Source: Perilla frutescens
Lineage: Eukaryota; Streptophyta; Magnoliopsida; Lamiales; Lamiaceae
DNA: 64,000 nucleotides
Assembly (NCBI GenBank): GCA_026008535.1
Contig: BRKX01000002.1
Span: 67,663,380-67,727,379, forward strand
Direction of reading: 5' to 3'
The number at the start of each line of letters is the position of its first letter. Position 1 is the stretch's first letter. Shown here in pieces: positions 1 to 12,610 of the stretch. The notes under the pieces were generated by a model. That model was given only the letters and a program-made list of their open reading frames with translations. It was not told the origin of the DNA and did not search any database. A program made the translations under genes and the position numbers.

Positions 1-286
1 AAGCAAAGCAGACATAAGCTTAGCACAACAAGGCCAAAGTGCCATCCGTAAGTGAGATTGTGATGTTATTGCACAAAAGTTTGTGTATATGCCAAATTCT
101 CATCCAATGGAAATTGACTGAAAAAATAAACCAACCACATTTTGCCTTTTCGGCAACTCTTCCATGCAACATGTGAGAAATACCACCAAGTAGACAAGTA
201 AAACCAACTTCTAACTCCTAAGAAATGACAGTATTATTGCTACTAGAAAAGGATGTAAATAGTATAAGTATACATAACATACTGAC
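1..286 (-). other. Intron 7 of the MINDY gene, cut by the window edge
   Basis: A GT donor at 286-285 opens this stretch. It is AT-rich and none of its frames reads like the expected next MINDY exon. The remaining exons therefore lie to the left of the window. Confidence 0.6.
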
Positions 287-3200
287 CTTAAACATAGTGT
301 TGAAATGATTATTTCTGAAAAACACACAAAGCTCACGTTCCTTCACTTTATCTAGTAAGCAAAATAGGCTGCAGAGACAACCAGCTTTTTACTCAAATCC
401 TTCTTGAGCCAGAAATGCTACTCTTCTCAACCACATGGCAGAATAACATAAAACTTACCCATAAATAGTCAACTGACTAGCACTGCTCTTCATATAGTTC
501 TTGATTAGTTCTCCTAATGGAAATCAATAAAGGTAAATAAAATGAATTAGCATGAAAGTACTATACATGAAAACAAATAAAAGAAATTGACAAGGAAGAG
601 ACTAACTTTATTCTCAATGAACACAATTAAAACAAATAATCAATAAGCAAATAACAGTCATTCATTAGGAGACTTAACCTTGTGCGACAGTTATTCTCTC
701 CTTAGGGTCAACATCATTAATACAACCTCTATCCACTTGTTCTGCAAGAACCACCTCTCCCTCGTAAACGGGCTCTTGATTTTCATAAACCACATTTCCT
801 GAGTCCATTATACATTCTTCCCCTTCATATATAGGTTCACTGATATCAATACTTGAGTTGAGGACTTCAGCATTATCAATGTTATGTACTACACCACTTG
901 ATAAACACATATCTGCAGTAGCAGTCAACAAGCTTGGTGAATCTCCATCTTTTCTATCATTTGTGAGATTACTTTGTTCATCCCGGTCTGAAGTGGAAGC
1001 AAATTCATTTTTAACATGTTCATTATTCCTGGAGTCAACAAGGAAGTCACTAGAAGATGAAGGAACTTCTTCTAAAAAGAGAGGTTCTTCATTTTGAATC
1101 TGTAGATCACGTCCAGAATTTTCGACTGCAGTTTCACAAGATCTTTTAGATTCTTCGCAGGTTTGCTGCACACAGTTGTCTTCTCGATCAGTCTTTGGGA
1201 GTGAACAAGCAGCTTCTTGGGCGAATTCTCCGGGTATTCTTTTATCTACACTGAGATTGCTCAAAGCATCATCATCAGAAATTAATGCCCCGGTTACAAT
1301 TTCGTTGGAAACATTTTTTTCCACTGTTTCTGAACATATCAACAGTTCAGACTTCCCCACATGTTCACTTTCAGTATCTGCAGCTACACCAGCTGCTGCT
1401 AAACTAGGACTTTCAGCCTCTGATAACTTCAAGACTCTCAAGAGCTCCGCTTCTTCTTCCATGTCTCCCTTTTTTGCACTTTGGGGTGAATCAGTGAAGG
1501 ATTGGCTTCTTGAAAGACTAGGAGAAGGAACTCCAAGAGCTGCAGTCGTTGCAGCCACAAAATCTACACTACCTTCTTCTAGATTCTCAATCTGTTCACA
1601 CTCCATAGCTTGTGCTTCCAATGAAACAAGCTCCCCCATGAGAAAGTTATATGATTTTGAACCAATAGCATCTGCGGTTTCGATGTCCTGAAACACATAG
1701 AGTGAAGAAAACAATCGAAAAACATAAGCAGGTTTTATCATATTCTTCGAAATCGTCATCGTGCTAGAAAGAACATACCGTTCATCAAGAAAACAAAGGA
1801 TGAGCAAAATTATCAAGACAGAAGTGCATGGCCATGCCATTACACTATGCATGAACAGATCTTCAAATTTCAGCACCAGGACAATTATTTCATAGAAGAA
1901 ACTCTAAAATAAAACATTCACCAGTCTGCACGACATACTATGAGCTAATAACCTTTTATCAACTTCCACCCTCAATGAGAAATCCTTCCCTTAAAAATAT
2001 TTTCAAATATTGTATGCCGGACAATCAGCTTTCACTGATCGATTTCGGATCTGCCAAGTAATTTTCCCCAAATATGAAATGTTCCTAAGATTAACATACT
2101 CCTAGGTGATGTGTTACCTTTCTGGCCATCAAGCAGGAAAGACTAGTTCAGAAAGTTGTTGCACCATTTATGACAAATCATTTTCTTCACTTACCACTTA
2201 ATCAGATCAAGCCTTTTTGAATGTAGAAACAACTTTCACTAGATATATAGGTAAAAGTTTAGATTAGAAATGTAATTTTCTTTCTGATTTCATGAACCCA
2301 ATCAAGCCACAAACTGATAGAACAAGAATCTTTCAATTATAAAATGAAAATATTTCATTATGCATACCAAAGCAGGGAAAGAAGGTCAATCAGGTCAACT
2401 GAATGATAAGTTTATTTATTGTTATGACTTGATTGACTTATAATAGGAGTATATTACATCTTTGTTTTATTATAAAATAGAGTGGATATTAAAAATGGAG
2501 AGAATCAGTGAGTAATTCGGCTTCATGTTGGGAAGGCCGTAATGTAAACCAAACGGGGGTTTCAAATGTCCAAAGAAAACCATAGAAAATAAGTCAATAG
2601 CCAATTAAACCATTCAAAGTCCTCCTGGTATGGGGAAGATCAACAATTAGTTAGCATTATGAGAGAAGTGTCCGAAGTCGCATTTGAGAAGAAAAAAGTG
2701 GAGAAGATGGAAACCATAGAAAATAATTCAATAGCCAATTAAACCATTCAAAGTCCTCCTGGTATGGGGAAGATCAACAATTAGTTAGCATTATGAGAGA
2801 AGTGTCCGAAGTCGCATTTGAGAAGAAAAAAGTGGAGAAGATGGAAAAGTTGGCATTATTCTTTAGGTTGGGCAGGAAGCTGCTCCAATAGCAAAGTGGA
2901 AATATGAAAGCAATAGTGCTTGAAGCTGAAGCATTGCTGGGTTGTGCTCAATCCAAAAGATGGAGAAGGATAATCCAAAACTGATTCTGTCTATATGCAT
3001 AGATCAAGCATCTTGAAATAAAAGATATAAGACCAGAGATTGTAAGAGATGGAGCTGAAGGAAATAAAGGTCTGGAGGGCTTCTGTAGTGACAGGTACAT
3101 TGCAGTAATGGGAGTAGAAAGAACATCAAAAGATATCAACATTGGCCTCCAACCTGAAAGTATGATTTATTATTGTTCATTTCAAGCCGTGCACATTTCG

Positions 3201-5465
3201 GTAATATCTACAATAACAATGGAATGACCTTGCTGCTAATACTTGACCAACATAATTATCTGAATAAATGTATGCATCTATTTTTATATCCCAACACAGA
3301 CATATGGATTAGCATTTCGACAATCATACATAGAATATAGATGTGTGAGTGTGATAAAGAGAGAAGCAATAAATGTACATATAAACAAATGCCCTCTGGC
3401 TCATGCTTCAGTTATATGTTATTACTTATTAAGGGCAGTACTAGATTATAAGCAACCAATAGAAGACTATCAAATCAGAAGAGATGTGTCCTCATGTAGA
3501 TTTCATGTATGATAAAGCTCATAAAATGTATCTCCTTATATTGCGCCCCACCAATTTAATATGGCATGATCATAAACACAAATTCCATAGAAACAATGCA
3601 AAAAAACAAGAATTAGAAAATTGAAAATTTATAAAATTGCTTAAAATGGTAAGGAAGAATTGTGAAACCTGTGGATCAACAATCCATCCATGATAGAGGG
3701 GGATATCCAGTAAATCAAATATTGCACATTCTGGAGTGAACTCAAAATCATCGATTCTGAAAATTTAAGATATACATTTATCAGAATTTATATCATTAGT
3801 TTTAACCTTTGACATCTGAAAAATGAAAACCAGAAAAATATAAACAAGAATTCTAATTACCTTCTGAATTTTATATTAACATCAATGCCAGTTGTAAGTC
3901 TATGAAGCAAATCAATAGCATCTGCAATATTCTGCTGCTGATTTTTAACATAGTCAGCGTCTTTGTTCTATCGCCAAGTTAACAAACTAAAGTTAGTTGA
4001 GAGCAGAACAGGAAAAAAGGTTTTAAGAAAGTCAAATTTGGTAGAAAGATGAGAATATATGCAAAGGAACATCTCTTTCTATGACCAATACTATATACTT
4101 TATAAATAGAAAAGGAACAAGAATAGTGCATGAAAAGCAATTACATCAATTTTACTGTTTGAATCAATCAAACGCTCTGCAACAAGCGAAAGCAATTTTT
4201 CCTGTGAAACCTCTGGTATATCCGGACTCAAATTCAAACTGTTCTTTAGGGAGAGAACACTACCTATTACAAAATTCAGCATTTAAAAATCAGAATGAAA
4301 AATCAGAAGGCTCATGATGATAGCATTAGTGCTTTTGTTCAAAGAACTATTAAGTCAGACACAGCATACATCAGTATTACATGATGAATGTAACTCAGAC
4401 AATCTAAAATGTCAATCTGCAAAAATACTAGAACTCTGCAAGAAAGTTGATGCAGATTCAAATCAGCGAATAAACCAAACTTGTTTCCTCCTATACACCC
4501 GAAAGAATTTTAAATACAATTAATATAGCTATGGCTTTAAATTCCAGAATCTTTTCCCAGTGATATTCTTTATATCTCTATCTCCAATGCGAAGGCGCTC
4601 AGAACCAACATAATTTATAATCCTCTAAACCACATCACTACAACCATACCACATTATCCCCACAAGCCAAAAAAAAAAGACTGAAATGCTGAACTACTTA
4701 TTGAAAGAACAATATCTACACAAAATGCATAAAATTCACTGAAACAACCGACAATCATTCTTAATTCAGACACATTTCTCATGGAACTTTTTAGTATCTG
4801 TTCGTTCCTTCTGAACTAATATAGCAATGACCTGAAATTCCAGAATCATTTCCCAGTGACTGATGGTTTATGTCTCTATCTCCAACGTGAAGGCGCTCAG
4901 AACCAACATTATCTATAATCCTCAAAACCACAACACTATAGCCATACCACATTATACCCATAAGCAAAAAAGAAAAAAAGAAAAAAAAGACTGAAATGCT
5001 GAACTAATTATTGCAATAACAATATCAACAGAGAAAGCATACAATTTCACTGAAACAATCAATTTCCATTCTCAATTCAGACTCCATTTCTCACGAAACT
5101 TTCCATTCTCTGGTCATTTCATTCTAACACAATTCATATTCATGTATTAAATAATATAACAAAATCCAACCATCTCTGACTTGTCTTAATAAAAATGTTC
5201 GATTTATACCAAGAGACTTTCAGCTGCATTGATCAAAACATGCATAAGCGTCGAAAAACAAAGCCCTAGATAGAGACAGAACGGAAGTACATATAGAAAG
5301 GAGAGGGCAGGGGCCATTGTTGTTTTGGAGAATGATGGGAGATGTTCGGCCGAAAAAATCAATCACTTTCGTCTTGTACACAATCTCCTCCGGCTTGGCC
5401 TCCGCCTCCTGCTGCGGCGGTGTTGCGGAGGTCGAAGGCGGCGATGATGAAGAAGAAGAATCCAT
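287..5465 (-). CDS. MINDY-family deubiquitinase (partial, 3' end outside window)
   Basis: Encodes the N-terminal 545 residues of a MINDY (FAM63-type) cysteine protease, a family known to trim K48-linked polyubiquitin. Hand-joined exons on the minus strand are 5465-5291, 4263-4145, 3967-3861, 3756-3669, 1687-679, 513-459 and 368-287; all have GT/AG borders and the reading frame holds throughout. Exon 1 carries the signature IILQNNNGPCPLLSI, with oxyanion Gln47 and nucleophile Cys53. Exon 7 carries FFRNNHF, with the catalytic His539. Exons 3-4 read NQQQNIADAIDLL and FDLLDIPLYHGWIVDPQ, typical of the plant family. Exon 5 (about 336 residues) starts with the conserved DAIGSKSYNFLMGEL and then becomes an acidic, Ser-rich, probably disordered insert. 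A Ser/Pro-rich leader precedes the catalytic core. The start at 5465 is the first Met in the conserved frame. Intron 7 begins at 286 and no further exon is visible before the left edge. No frame break was seen, so the gene looks functional. Confidence 0.93.
1688..3668 (-). other. Intron 4 of the MINDY gene
   Basis: A 1981-bp intron between the HGWIVDPQ exon and the DIETADAIGS exon, with GT at 3668-3667 and AG at 1689-1688. It contains a tandem duplication (2577-2844). Short reading frames in it have no recognisable content. Confidence 0.8.
2577..2844. repeat. Two-copy tandem duplication, 134-bp unit
   Basis: The block starting CATAGAAAATAA at 2581 recurs at 2715, and both units run through CCTCCTGGTATGGGGAAGAT to GTGGAGAAGATGG. 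Only one or two differences are visible, which suggests a recent duplication inside intron 4 of the MINDY gene. Confidence 0.9.
4525..5120. repeat. Two-copy direct repeat, about 298-bp unit, in MINDY intron 1
   Basis: The two halves align over their length. GAAGGCGCTCAGAACCAACA occurs at 4591 and again at 4889, and GACTGAAATGCTGAACTA recurs downstream of each. The copies have many differences and small indels, so this duplication is older than the one in intron 4. Confidence 0.85.
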
Positions 5466-5599
5466 CTGGAAATGCTTCTGAATCTTGAAGAGGTCAAACT
5501 CTTAAGTTTTCTTGTTTGGGAAATCAAATCAGAATACACACTGTGGAGTGTAACGGTGTGTCCAAAAAAATAGAGGAATTGTTAGAGTTGATGTGGTCC

Positions 5600-5615
5600 G
5601 ACTGTATTTCTCTAG

Positions 5616-5646
<31 letters not shown>

Positions 5647-5662
5647 TTTCTTTTTTTTTTTA
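5600..5662. repeat. Pyrimidine tract (TTTTTC)n upstream of the MINDY start
   Basis: T-rich run with repeated TTTTTC units about 140-200 bp upstream of the MINDY ATG. On the coding strand it is a GA/A-rich tract and could lie in the promoter or 5' leader. No clear TATA box was assigned. Confidence 0.7.
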
Positions 5663-7010
5663 AATTAGTACTCGCCCGGTGCAATGTACACTAAACAAAT
5701 GTCATAACGCAAAACTTTCTGTAAGACCGTCGTATGAGTCAAAATTTCTAAAACGAATCGAAATTTTTATTCATACTTATATTTAATCGTATATTTATAA
5801 TTTTATTTATATTTTATTCTGTTTGGATCAAAGTCTTGATTCGTCTTATCGATTTTGACCGTCTTAGACAAAACTCTCATTTCATACTTATTTGAAATTT
5901 CATACAGTGTATATTATAAATTTCTATAAATCGTTGTTACTTCTAATTTAAAAAAATCCAATTTGTAATATGTAATTTTTCAAGATTACTATGTAGTCTT
6001 TGATTGATCAATTTTTGGATAGATCCAATGGCAGGTAAGGAAATGACATAAACTTTTATATATTGTTTGTTAGAAATTGCTAAATTAAGCCAAATTAGTT
6101 AGAAATATTAATGATATTAGAATGTTGGTTTCTTGTTTTGTACAGTACAACTAACATTAACTATTGAATTCATATTATAATTTTCATTAAATTAATTGAA
6201 ATTAAAATATATGGTAACCACTATAATAATTATTTAATAATTAAACTATCAACTAACAATTTGCCATGCCCTAGTCATGGAGAGAGGGAATGGGGGAGTA
6301 AATTGGGGAAAGAGGGAAGAGTTGTTGAATTCTGATAATCACAAGACTATAAAGTGTTACGTTTTTTAAGGGATTTATAAATGAATCAAATCAAATACCA
6401 AAACTCTTGGAATGAATTCATCAAAGAATAACCAAAACAAACTTCAACTTAAACCATAAGAATTTAATTAATGAAAATCATTGCAGTTCAAGAGTTAACT
6501 ATTAATAGGGAAGGCAAAAAAGGCTATGATGATGTCTGTCCAAATACAGAAAGTAAAAAGACATTAAGGCTTTCGCCCATCGTGAAAGCAATGTGCTCCC
6601 GCCTTAACATGGAAAGCAATAAAACGATTGACATGGAAAATAATGAAACGAGGCATTCGCCTTGACATGGAAAATAATGAAATGCCAGTCTTTCGCCTTG
6701 ACATAGAAAACAATGAAATGCCAGGATTTCACTTTTTTATAATGCAGAATGTAAAGATATAGTCAAGATTTGGCTTATCTAATGTAGAAAGTAAATAACC
6801 ATTTTTGCCTGTCGGATGCGGAAAGTAAATAATCGTTAAGCTTTCATCATTCGGATACGAAAAGTAAACGAGATCGGAGAACTGAAGACTCCGAAACGAA
6901 ATCAAAGTGGAAAAGAACGGGTGCATTTATCCAGACTCAAAAGATAATCGTGTTCTCAGTTAGACTCTACATAGAAAGGAAACATAACAAATCAAGAGAG
7001 AGCCTTTCAA
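5663..7010. other. AT-rich intergenic stretch with short degenerate repeats
   Basis: No gene recognised. Positions 6599-6725 hold about four imperfect units of 30-50 bp built on GACATGGAAAATAATGAAA, often next to TTCGCC. Related GGAAAGTAAATAA-type units follow at 6785-6880. The origin of the repeats is unknown. Confidence 0.5.
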
Positions 7011-7110
7011 CCTTAGCATAGTTGTCCCCCATCTCGCAGTTCATCCTAAAAATATTTGAAATTTTTTGGATGTGACCACTAGTGCACTCAGTGGTCACAT
7101 TTCATAACAT
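7011..7110 (-). mobile_element. Fragment of a gypsy-type LTR with a perfect 10-bp hairpin
   Basis: AAAATATTTGAAA followed by a CTAGTGCACTCAGTGG core resembles the same spot in the LTRs at 15607-18086 and 56751-59960. Here the core is flanked by perfect arms TGTGACCACT (7071-7080) and AGTGGTCACA (7090-7099). Only this short stretch is recognisable, so it is probably an old LTR remnant. Confidence 0.45.
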
Positions 7111-7544
7111 ATTACCTAATCATTTTATAAACATCATAATATTCATTCATATTTTATTCATATAATAGAAATCTTTTAAATAGAAAATGAATTATTTGTA
7201 TACATAACTATTTTATTTCCCTAATTGCATGCCACACTAATACTGATATACAAAACATTGACTACCCGCAAATGCACGGTGTAGTTGTGTACAATGATAA
7301 ACAAAGTCGTATTTCATGGAGACTAATGAACTAATTTGTACGTGAGTACCATAACATTAATTTCATAACACTATTTAGGCAATAGATTATTCAAAATAGT
7401 TGATTTTAATAAACTACTAGAATATAAATTAAAAAAATTAATTAGTTGATTAGGGTTCTAAACTCAGGATAGAATAATTATTGAAAAACTACAATCCGTG
7501 GAATAAGTGCTTATGTGTATTGCTAACAAGTGTTATACGATATG

Positions 7545-8480
7545 TTGGAAACAGACATAAGAATAGTAAATAAAAAGGTAGTAAATAACGCACGAGATTG
7601 GTAATCCAGTTCGGTTAATCAACCTACTCTGGGGGGACTTTGCCCAAACTTGAAGATTCGTTTGCTACTCCTTCATGAAATGTATTTAGATACTTACACA
7701 TACAAGACTCTCTCCTTATATCACCCGTTCTTCTTCATGAACTCTTTTGCTAAATAAAAGCTGTGAGATCCCTTCACAACCGTGACACTAGACTCCCTCT
7801 AGCTACCCAAGACTTCAACATACAATCTCTCATGAGATTGCGTACAAAATGGATTAATAAACCCCTTACGTGTTTCACTTAAAACACTCAAAAGCTAGAC
7901 TATCACATTGAACAGTTTAGGGAACAAGTTCTAGCTAATACATGAATCACAAGCAAAATGACTCTCAAATAATATGTGAAGAGAATTTAATTAAGTCGTC
8001 GTCTACCGATTGCAACAATGAATCGGTCTTCTTATAATCTTCACTTCAAAGGTATCTTTGATCCTCCATCGCCGGTATTGGTAAGTGAATAATGGCTTGT
8101 GATCTTCCCAAATGTGTGTAGATATTTTCCATGTGTAGTATGGTTATTTTCAGCACAGTATCTACACCACAAGGCAGTCAAACGATCATATCTTGACCTT
8201 CCAAACTGGATCGGCGCAAGATCTTTCCAACATAGAAACTATCATAATTAAACTGTTCCTGGGTGTGTCTGGAATATCAGAGCGAACAGTTCACCAACTG
8301 TTCTTTAAAACTTGCATAGCGGAACTTTTGTCTTCAGGCATATACCTAAGTACATATTGTCGAACATATCTCACCGAAACAATCTCAAAACAATCCTTAG
8401 TGCATAACGATGGCACTAACAATTATTTTAGAGTTTTGATTTCATTTATTCATCCAAATAATTTCAATTCAATTATATGA
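7545..8480. mobile_element. Possible LTR remnant (Ty1/copia-like), uncertain
   Basis: The stretch contains a phrase like those in plant copia LTR leaders (GGTAATCCAGTTCGGTTAAT, then CCTACTCTGGGGGGA). It is less AT-rich than its surroundings. No matched ends, PBS or coding domain could be found. The reading frame at 8193-8480 has no recognisable content. Confidence 0.3.
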
Positions 8481-9161
8481 TTTGTTCACAATTTTACTTT
8501 TGTTAAGACAATCACTCAATTAGTTTAAACATTACCTCAAAGCACTCAAATCATAGAATAAATATTACAATTAATGTGTCCATTTAATTACTTACATGTG
8601 ACTCCTAAAAGTTCCAAAGATTTCTTGTCCTCGCAATTAATCTCAAATATATTTCGATCATACTGATTAATGTGTGTTGTGTTCTTATGTTCAAGTGTTT
8701 AAACTCATCTCTCCATTTATAAATTAACATAACAAATCAAGTCATCATGGTGCTCAATCAATCAAGCAAATAAGACTAAATTAACAAAGAATAAAAGTAG
8801 AATCTAATCATGTAATCATATATTCCCTTTCTTCAGAATTAAATGTTCTTAACCCTAGAATAATAAAGAATTAGTTCTTTGTTTAATTATTTAAAAAAAA
8901 ATCTAAAAACAATGAAAAGGAAACATAGTTTAAAGAACAAAAACACGAGAAACCTGGTTGATAAATCTTGATCTTGATATTCAACTTTTGATTATCTTGC
9001 TCTTCAATCTATGCTTTTATAGGGTGTGGAATGATATGTAGAATGTCTGATGCTCCAAATTCATGCATTGAAGGCTATAAATAGATGTTATGAGTTTGAT
9101 CTCGACAAAGAAATGATTCTGGCTAAATTTGGGCCAAAATCAATCACTCACGCTTTGCTCG
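8481..9161. other. Intergenic stretch, nothing recognised
   Basis: AT-rich sequence without a supported gene, between the possible copia remnant and the LTR that starts at 9162. Confidence 0.5.
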
Positions 9162-10676
9162 TGATGAGTGTGGTTTTTGCAGCATTTATTGAGCTTCACA
9201 TGATGTATTTTGATGAGTTAAATGAGTGTTTTCATCCCTTTTTACTTTTTAACATCCCGGTTTGGAAATTTTGTTTCTTGTTTGAGTTTTATAGGAAATG
9301 GTGGATGAATAAATGAATTTTTGAGTGATTCAATGCAATGGAAAGATAGAGGATCGAATTGGGAGCGCGCTGCAAGTTGAATCACCTCAATCAGACAAGA
9401 AACAAGAGAGAACGAAGTAAAACCGTGAGAGGTGTCGGAGGAGGGGCGGAAGAGCGACCCGTGCAGTCACTCACGCCAAAAGGCGCGACCCGATCAACTC
9501 AATGGGCAGCGTGACCCATGCACAAGGGCAGCGCGAGTGGACGTCTACACAGAGGCCCTAAAAGTCGCTCTGGGCGCGACCTGCACTAGAAGAAGAGGCG
9601 CGACCTCCGTGGTCGCACCCGTGCACGTTTTTTCCTGATTTTTTTTTATCCTTTTTCACCCATTTTTAATTTTCTTTAATTTCATTTATTCCCCCACTCT
9701 ATATAAAACCCCTCATGGATGAAATTGAGGAGAGAAAAACCCAGTACCCATAGAATACACATCCATTTTCCACCACCACCACACACCCAAAACTTTTCAC
9801 ATCACAAAATCCTCTTCTCCCACACCTCTCAAACCCTAGCCACACATCAAACTCACACCCTAGCTAGAATTTCCACCTAGCTAGGGTGAAAGGAGCTAGA
9901 GCTTGAAGATGGAGTAAGGAGGAGAAGAATGGAAGCAAGAATGGATTCGAGGCCCAACTTTCGAGTTGTTTCAAGTTTCTTTTCTTATTTTTATCTTCAT
10001 TTTCCTTGAGATGATTTAGTCCTTACATTGTATTATGTTAGGCTAGATTATTTTTATATTTTTGGATTGAGATTATTTGGGTATTTATGCATTTATTTTC
10101 TATTGATTGTTTATGACTCTATTTCATTTCTTGTGCTTATGCTATGTATGGGTGTTGGTTAATTGATCACTAATTGACACGATCTTATCTATTGATTCAT
10201 AAATTGAGAGATGAGTCTCAATAGACGAACCCTAGGCACAAGACACATTTGTCAATAAATTCAAGAGAACTGAGATTTAGTATAAGGGCTAGAAATTCTT
10301 GGAGCTTTTGGTAAGTACATGTGTAGGATTCGATCGGAGACGGTGAACCTAGCATGTACCCTACATCTTGAGTGTCTCGAGAGAGAGCGCTTTGAATGTA
10401 TTAGAGATTGCCCTAGTGAAATTTGACACCAAAATAGACATTCAATAGTCTCATTAGTGCTAAATACCCAAAGAAATCAATCCCAAGAGTACCTCTGCCT
10501 TCATGTTTTCTTCTTCATTTTTTTTCTGTTTATTTATTGCTTTCTCTAGTTTAGATTAGTTAGTTTCCCTTTTTATTCGTCGTCTAGATAATGATTGAGA
10601 TCCGATGTCATAGTACACACAATTAGATATAATTTAGTCTCTGTGGATACGACACTTGCTCATCACTGTCTACACA
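9162..10676 (+). mobile_element. LTR of a Ty3/gypsy-like family (copy a)
   Basis: Starts TGATGAGTG and runs about 1.5 kb to CTCATCACTGTCTACACA. It matches, in opposite orientation, the element at 53058-54604, both at the start (GATGAGTG then TTTTTGCA) and in the block around GTTGAATCACC and GCAGCGCGCTCC. It has a GC-rich core (9440-9640) and a plausible LTR promoter TATATAAAA near 9699. The right end carries CTCTGTGGATACGACACTTG, a phrase typical of gypsy LTR ends. No internal domains or matching target duplication are present, so it is probably a solo or truncated LTR. Confidence 0.6.
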
Positions 10677-10930
10677 GCCCCGTCCTCTTGCTGGTTGTGC
10701 TAAATTTTGGCCGATCATCTCACAACCGGGTCTGTCATGAATGAAAAACATTGTATTCCCCTCCCAGTCGCAACCGTGAGGTTGCGATCGAACCACACAT
10801 GCGTTCCGACATTTTTCCATGATTTTGCTTCGTTGTCACTTGTTTCTTATCCAATTCAATTGATTCTTTTTGCAACGCGTTCTTAACTAGATTTTCTATA
10901 TTTTTAGCTCTTCCAAAGCTCATTTGCAAC
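10677..10930 (-). mobile_element. Fragment of the same LTR family, inverted (copy b)
   Basis: It matches the 54100-54440 part of the LTR at 53 kb: a GC-richer stretch, then GATTTTGCTTCGTTGTCACT, then CAATTGATTCTTTTTGCAAC and GATTTTCTAT. It abuts copy a head to head. Confidence 0.5.
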
Positions 10931-11111
10931 TCACAACAAATTTATTTAATTTTCTTTTAGTGAAATTAAATCAAAACCATTCAAACCGGTGGTCTAGATA
11001 CCAATAGAGAGTTGAGGTTGCGGCATTCAAATAATTGAATATTAAATCCCCATGAATACGATGTCTTGTTCGTCGTTTTACAATTAATCTCATTATGCAC
11101 TTGCAGTTAGG

Positions 11112-11298
11112 CAGGGACGGACACAGGGGGCTGGTGGGGGCACCCGCCCCCCTCAATTTTTGTCAAATTATATATATATATATAATGTATTATATAAATA
11201 TAATATAATTTACATTATAATATTATTTTTACCCCCCCCCCCCAAATTGAAATTACTACATTTCGCCCCCCAAGTTAACATTCCTGCGTCCGTCTCTG
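11112..11298. mobile_element. 187-bp hAT-type MITE with perfect 8-bp target duplication
   Basis: Terminal inverted repeats are CAGGGACGGACACAGG (left) and, read from the right end, CAGAGACGGACGCAGG. The element is flanked by the direct repeat CAGTTAGG at 11104-11111 and 11299-11306. The size of the duplication and the CAG-type ends fit the hAT superfamily. The interior is AT-rich with a C tract and has no coding capacity. Confidence 0.9.
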
Positions 11299-11306
11299 CA
11301 GTTAGG

Positions 11307-12287
11307 TCAAACAAATAACTGAATAGCGCTTATAATATATCGATAAATAATTTATATTCATTTTGCATTGCATTTTTTGTAAATTTATAAATTTAATTTG
11401 ATGTTATTAATTTTTATTTAAATTATATTATATAAATTAAATAACGAGTCATCTGACCTTTTCTAAAATGATTCAACCAGTTGAACCATGATCTAACAAT
11501 TTGACCGGTTTGGTATCTGGTATGGGTTTAAAAATATTTGATAAATGAGATCGATTGTGGTAGTATTATGGGTTTGAGCTTATGGAATTGATCGCATGAT
11601 TTGTTTATCCTATTTTTATTTATAGAAAAGGATTAACTATAATGTCGGGGTTATAATATGATTTTATATTGGAGGCTAAGGGCAGAAATGTCTTACTAAT
11701 TTATATTTATATTTTACAAAATAGTTGAGATTATAAGAAGTAAAACGAAAAATGTGTTCAGAATTTTCCGCATTCAAATGGGACCAGAACTAGCTAAATT
11801 CAAACCGAGTATGTATAGTATATTTAAGATGTAATAATAACAAATTGAAGGTCGAGACTGGAGAGGATTGATTAGTAGAATGAAGCCATTAACGATTCTT
11901 TGCGTCATGAAGCAAGCCCATTAGCGTTCTTACACATTCTTCCTCGCACAGTCAAGCCCAAACAAGTATCACTTTTATGGGAATGAGACAATAATCTGAA
12001 TTTAGTTGAAAAGAGTAAATAAAGCTCGTAAATTTACGAGCTGGTTGTGTGATTAAAAAAAAATAAAGCAAGTTACGACCCAACAACTGAGTGATACTTA
12101 CAAATGAAATCGTCTATTGCACATTTGGTGGAGCATTCCTTACTGTATACTCGATTTTTTTTTTCAAATTTTTTCTTTGATTTCAATCTATTATGCTTTG
12201 GTTTAATTTTACACTTGTTATTTAGAATTTATCCTACCCAATTAAGTTTAATATAATTTTTTAGCATTTAATTTTTCAAATAATCAT
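11307..12287. other. AT-rich intergenic stretch
   Basis: No gene, RNA or bounded element recognised. Confidence 0.5.
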
Positions 12288-12610
12288 GTAACACCCCAAT
12301 ATCAAAAGAACAAGAATTAAGGGGTTAGTACATTACTGGGAAAATGAGAAATGGTTGTTATTACTAGACTTGCGGAATAAGATATCTTAATTACATATAT
12401 AAGAACAATAGGTTATACCTTCCAGAAATTTGGGCAACATAATATCTGTAACTGGAGCAAATTCACGTTTTTAAACATATTATAAGAAGGGCGTTTAACT
12501 CAAAATCCAAACACGGGAATAAACATGATCCAAATAAATATCAAGATCAGTACATCTGATCGCAACATGTGTTTATTTCATATATAAACAACATGACTTT
12601 ATCCCTGACA
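12288..12610 (-). mobile_element. LTR end fragment (TGTAACACCCC type)
   Basis: Begins TGTAACACCCCAATATC, a typical plant LTR terminus. The order of motifs that follows (a GCGGAATAAG-like block, then CTTAATTACATATA) resembles the reverse-oriented solo LTR at 15607. The other end was not located. Confidence 0.35.

Noticed and set aside
1176..1691. 171-residue plus-strand frame
   Set aside because: It is the antisense shadow of MINDY exon 5, whose minus-strand frame is supported by conserved motifs and splice sites.
674..1876. 400-residue minus-strand frame as a stand-alone gene
   Set aside because: Its first ~60 residues are intron 4 sequence; conserved MINDY similarity begins only at the acceptor at 1688, and the apparent stop lies just past a GT donor.
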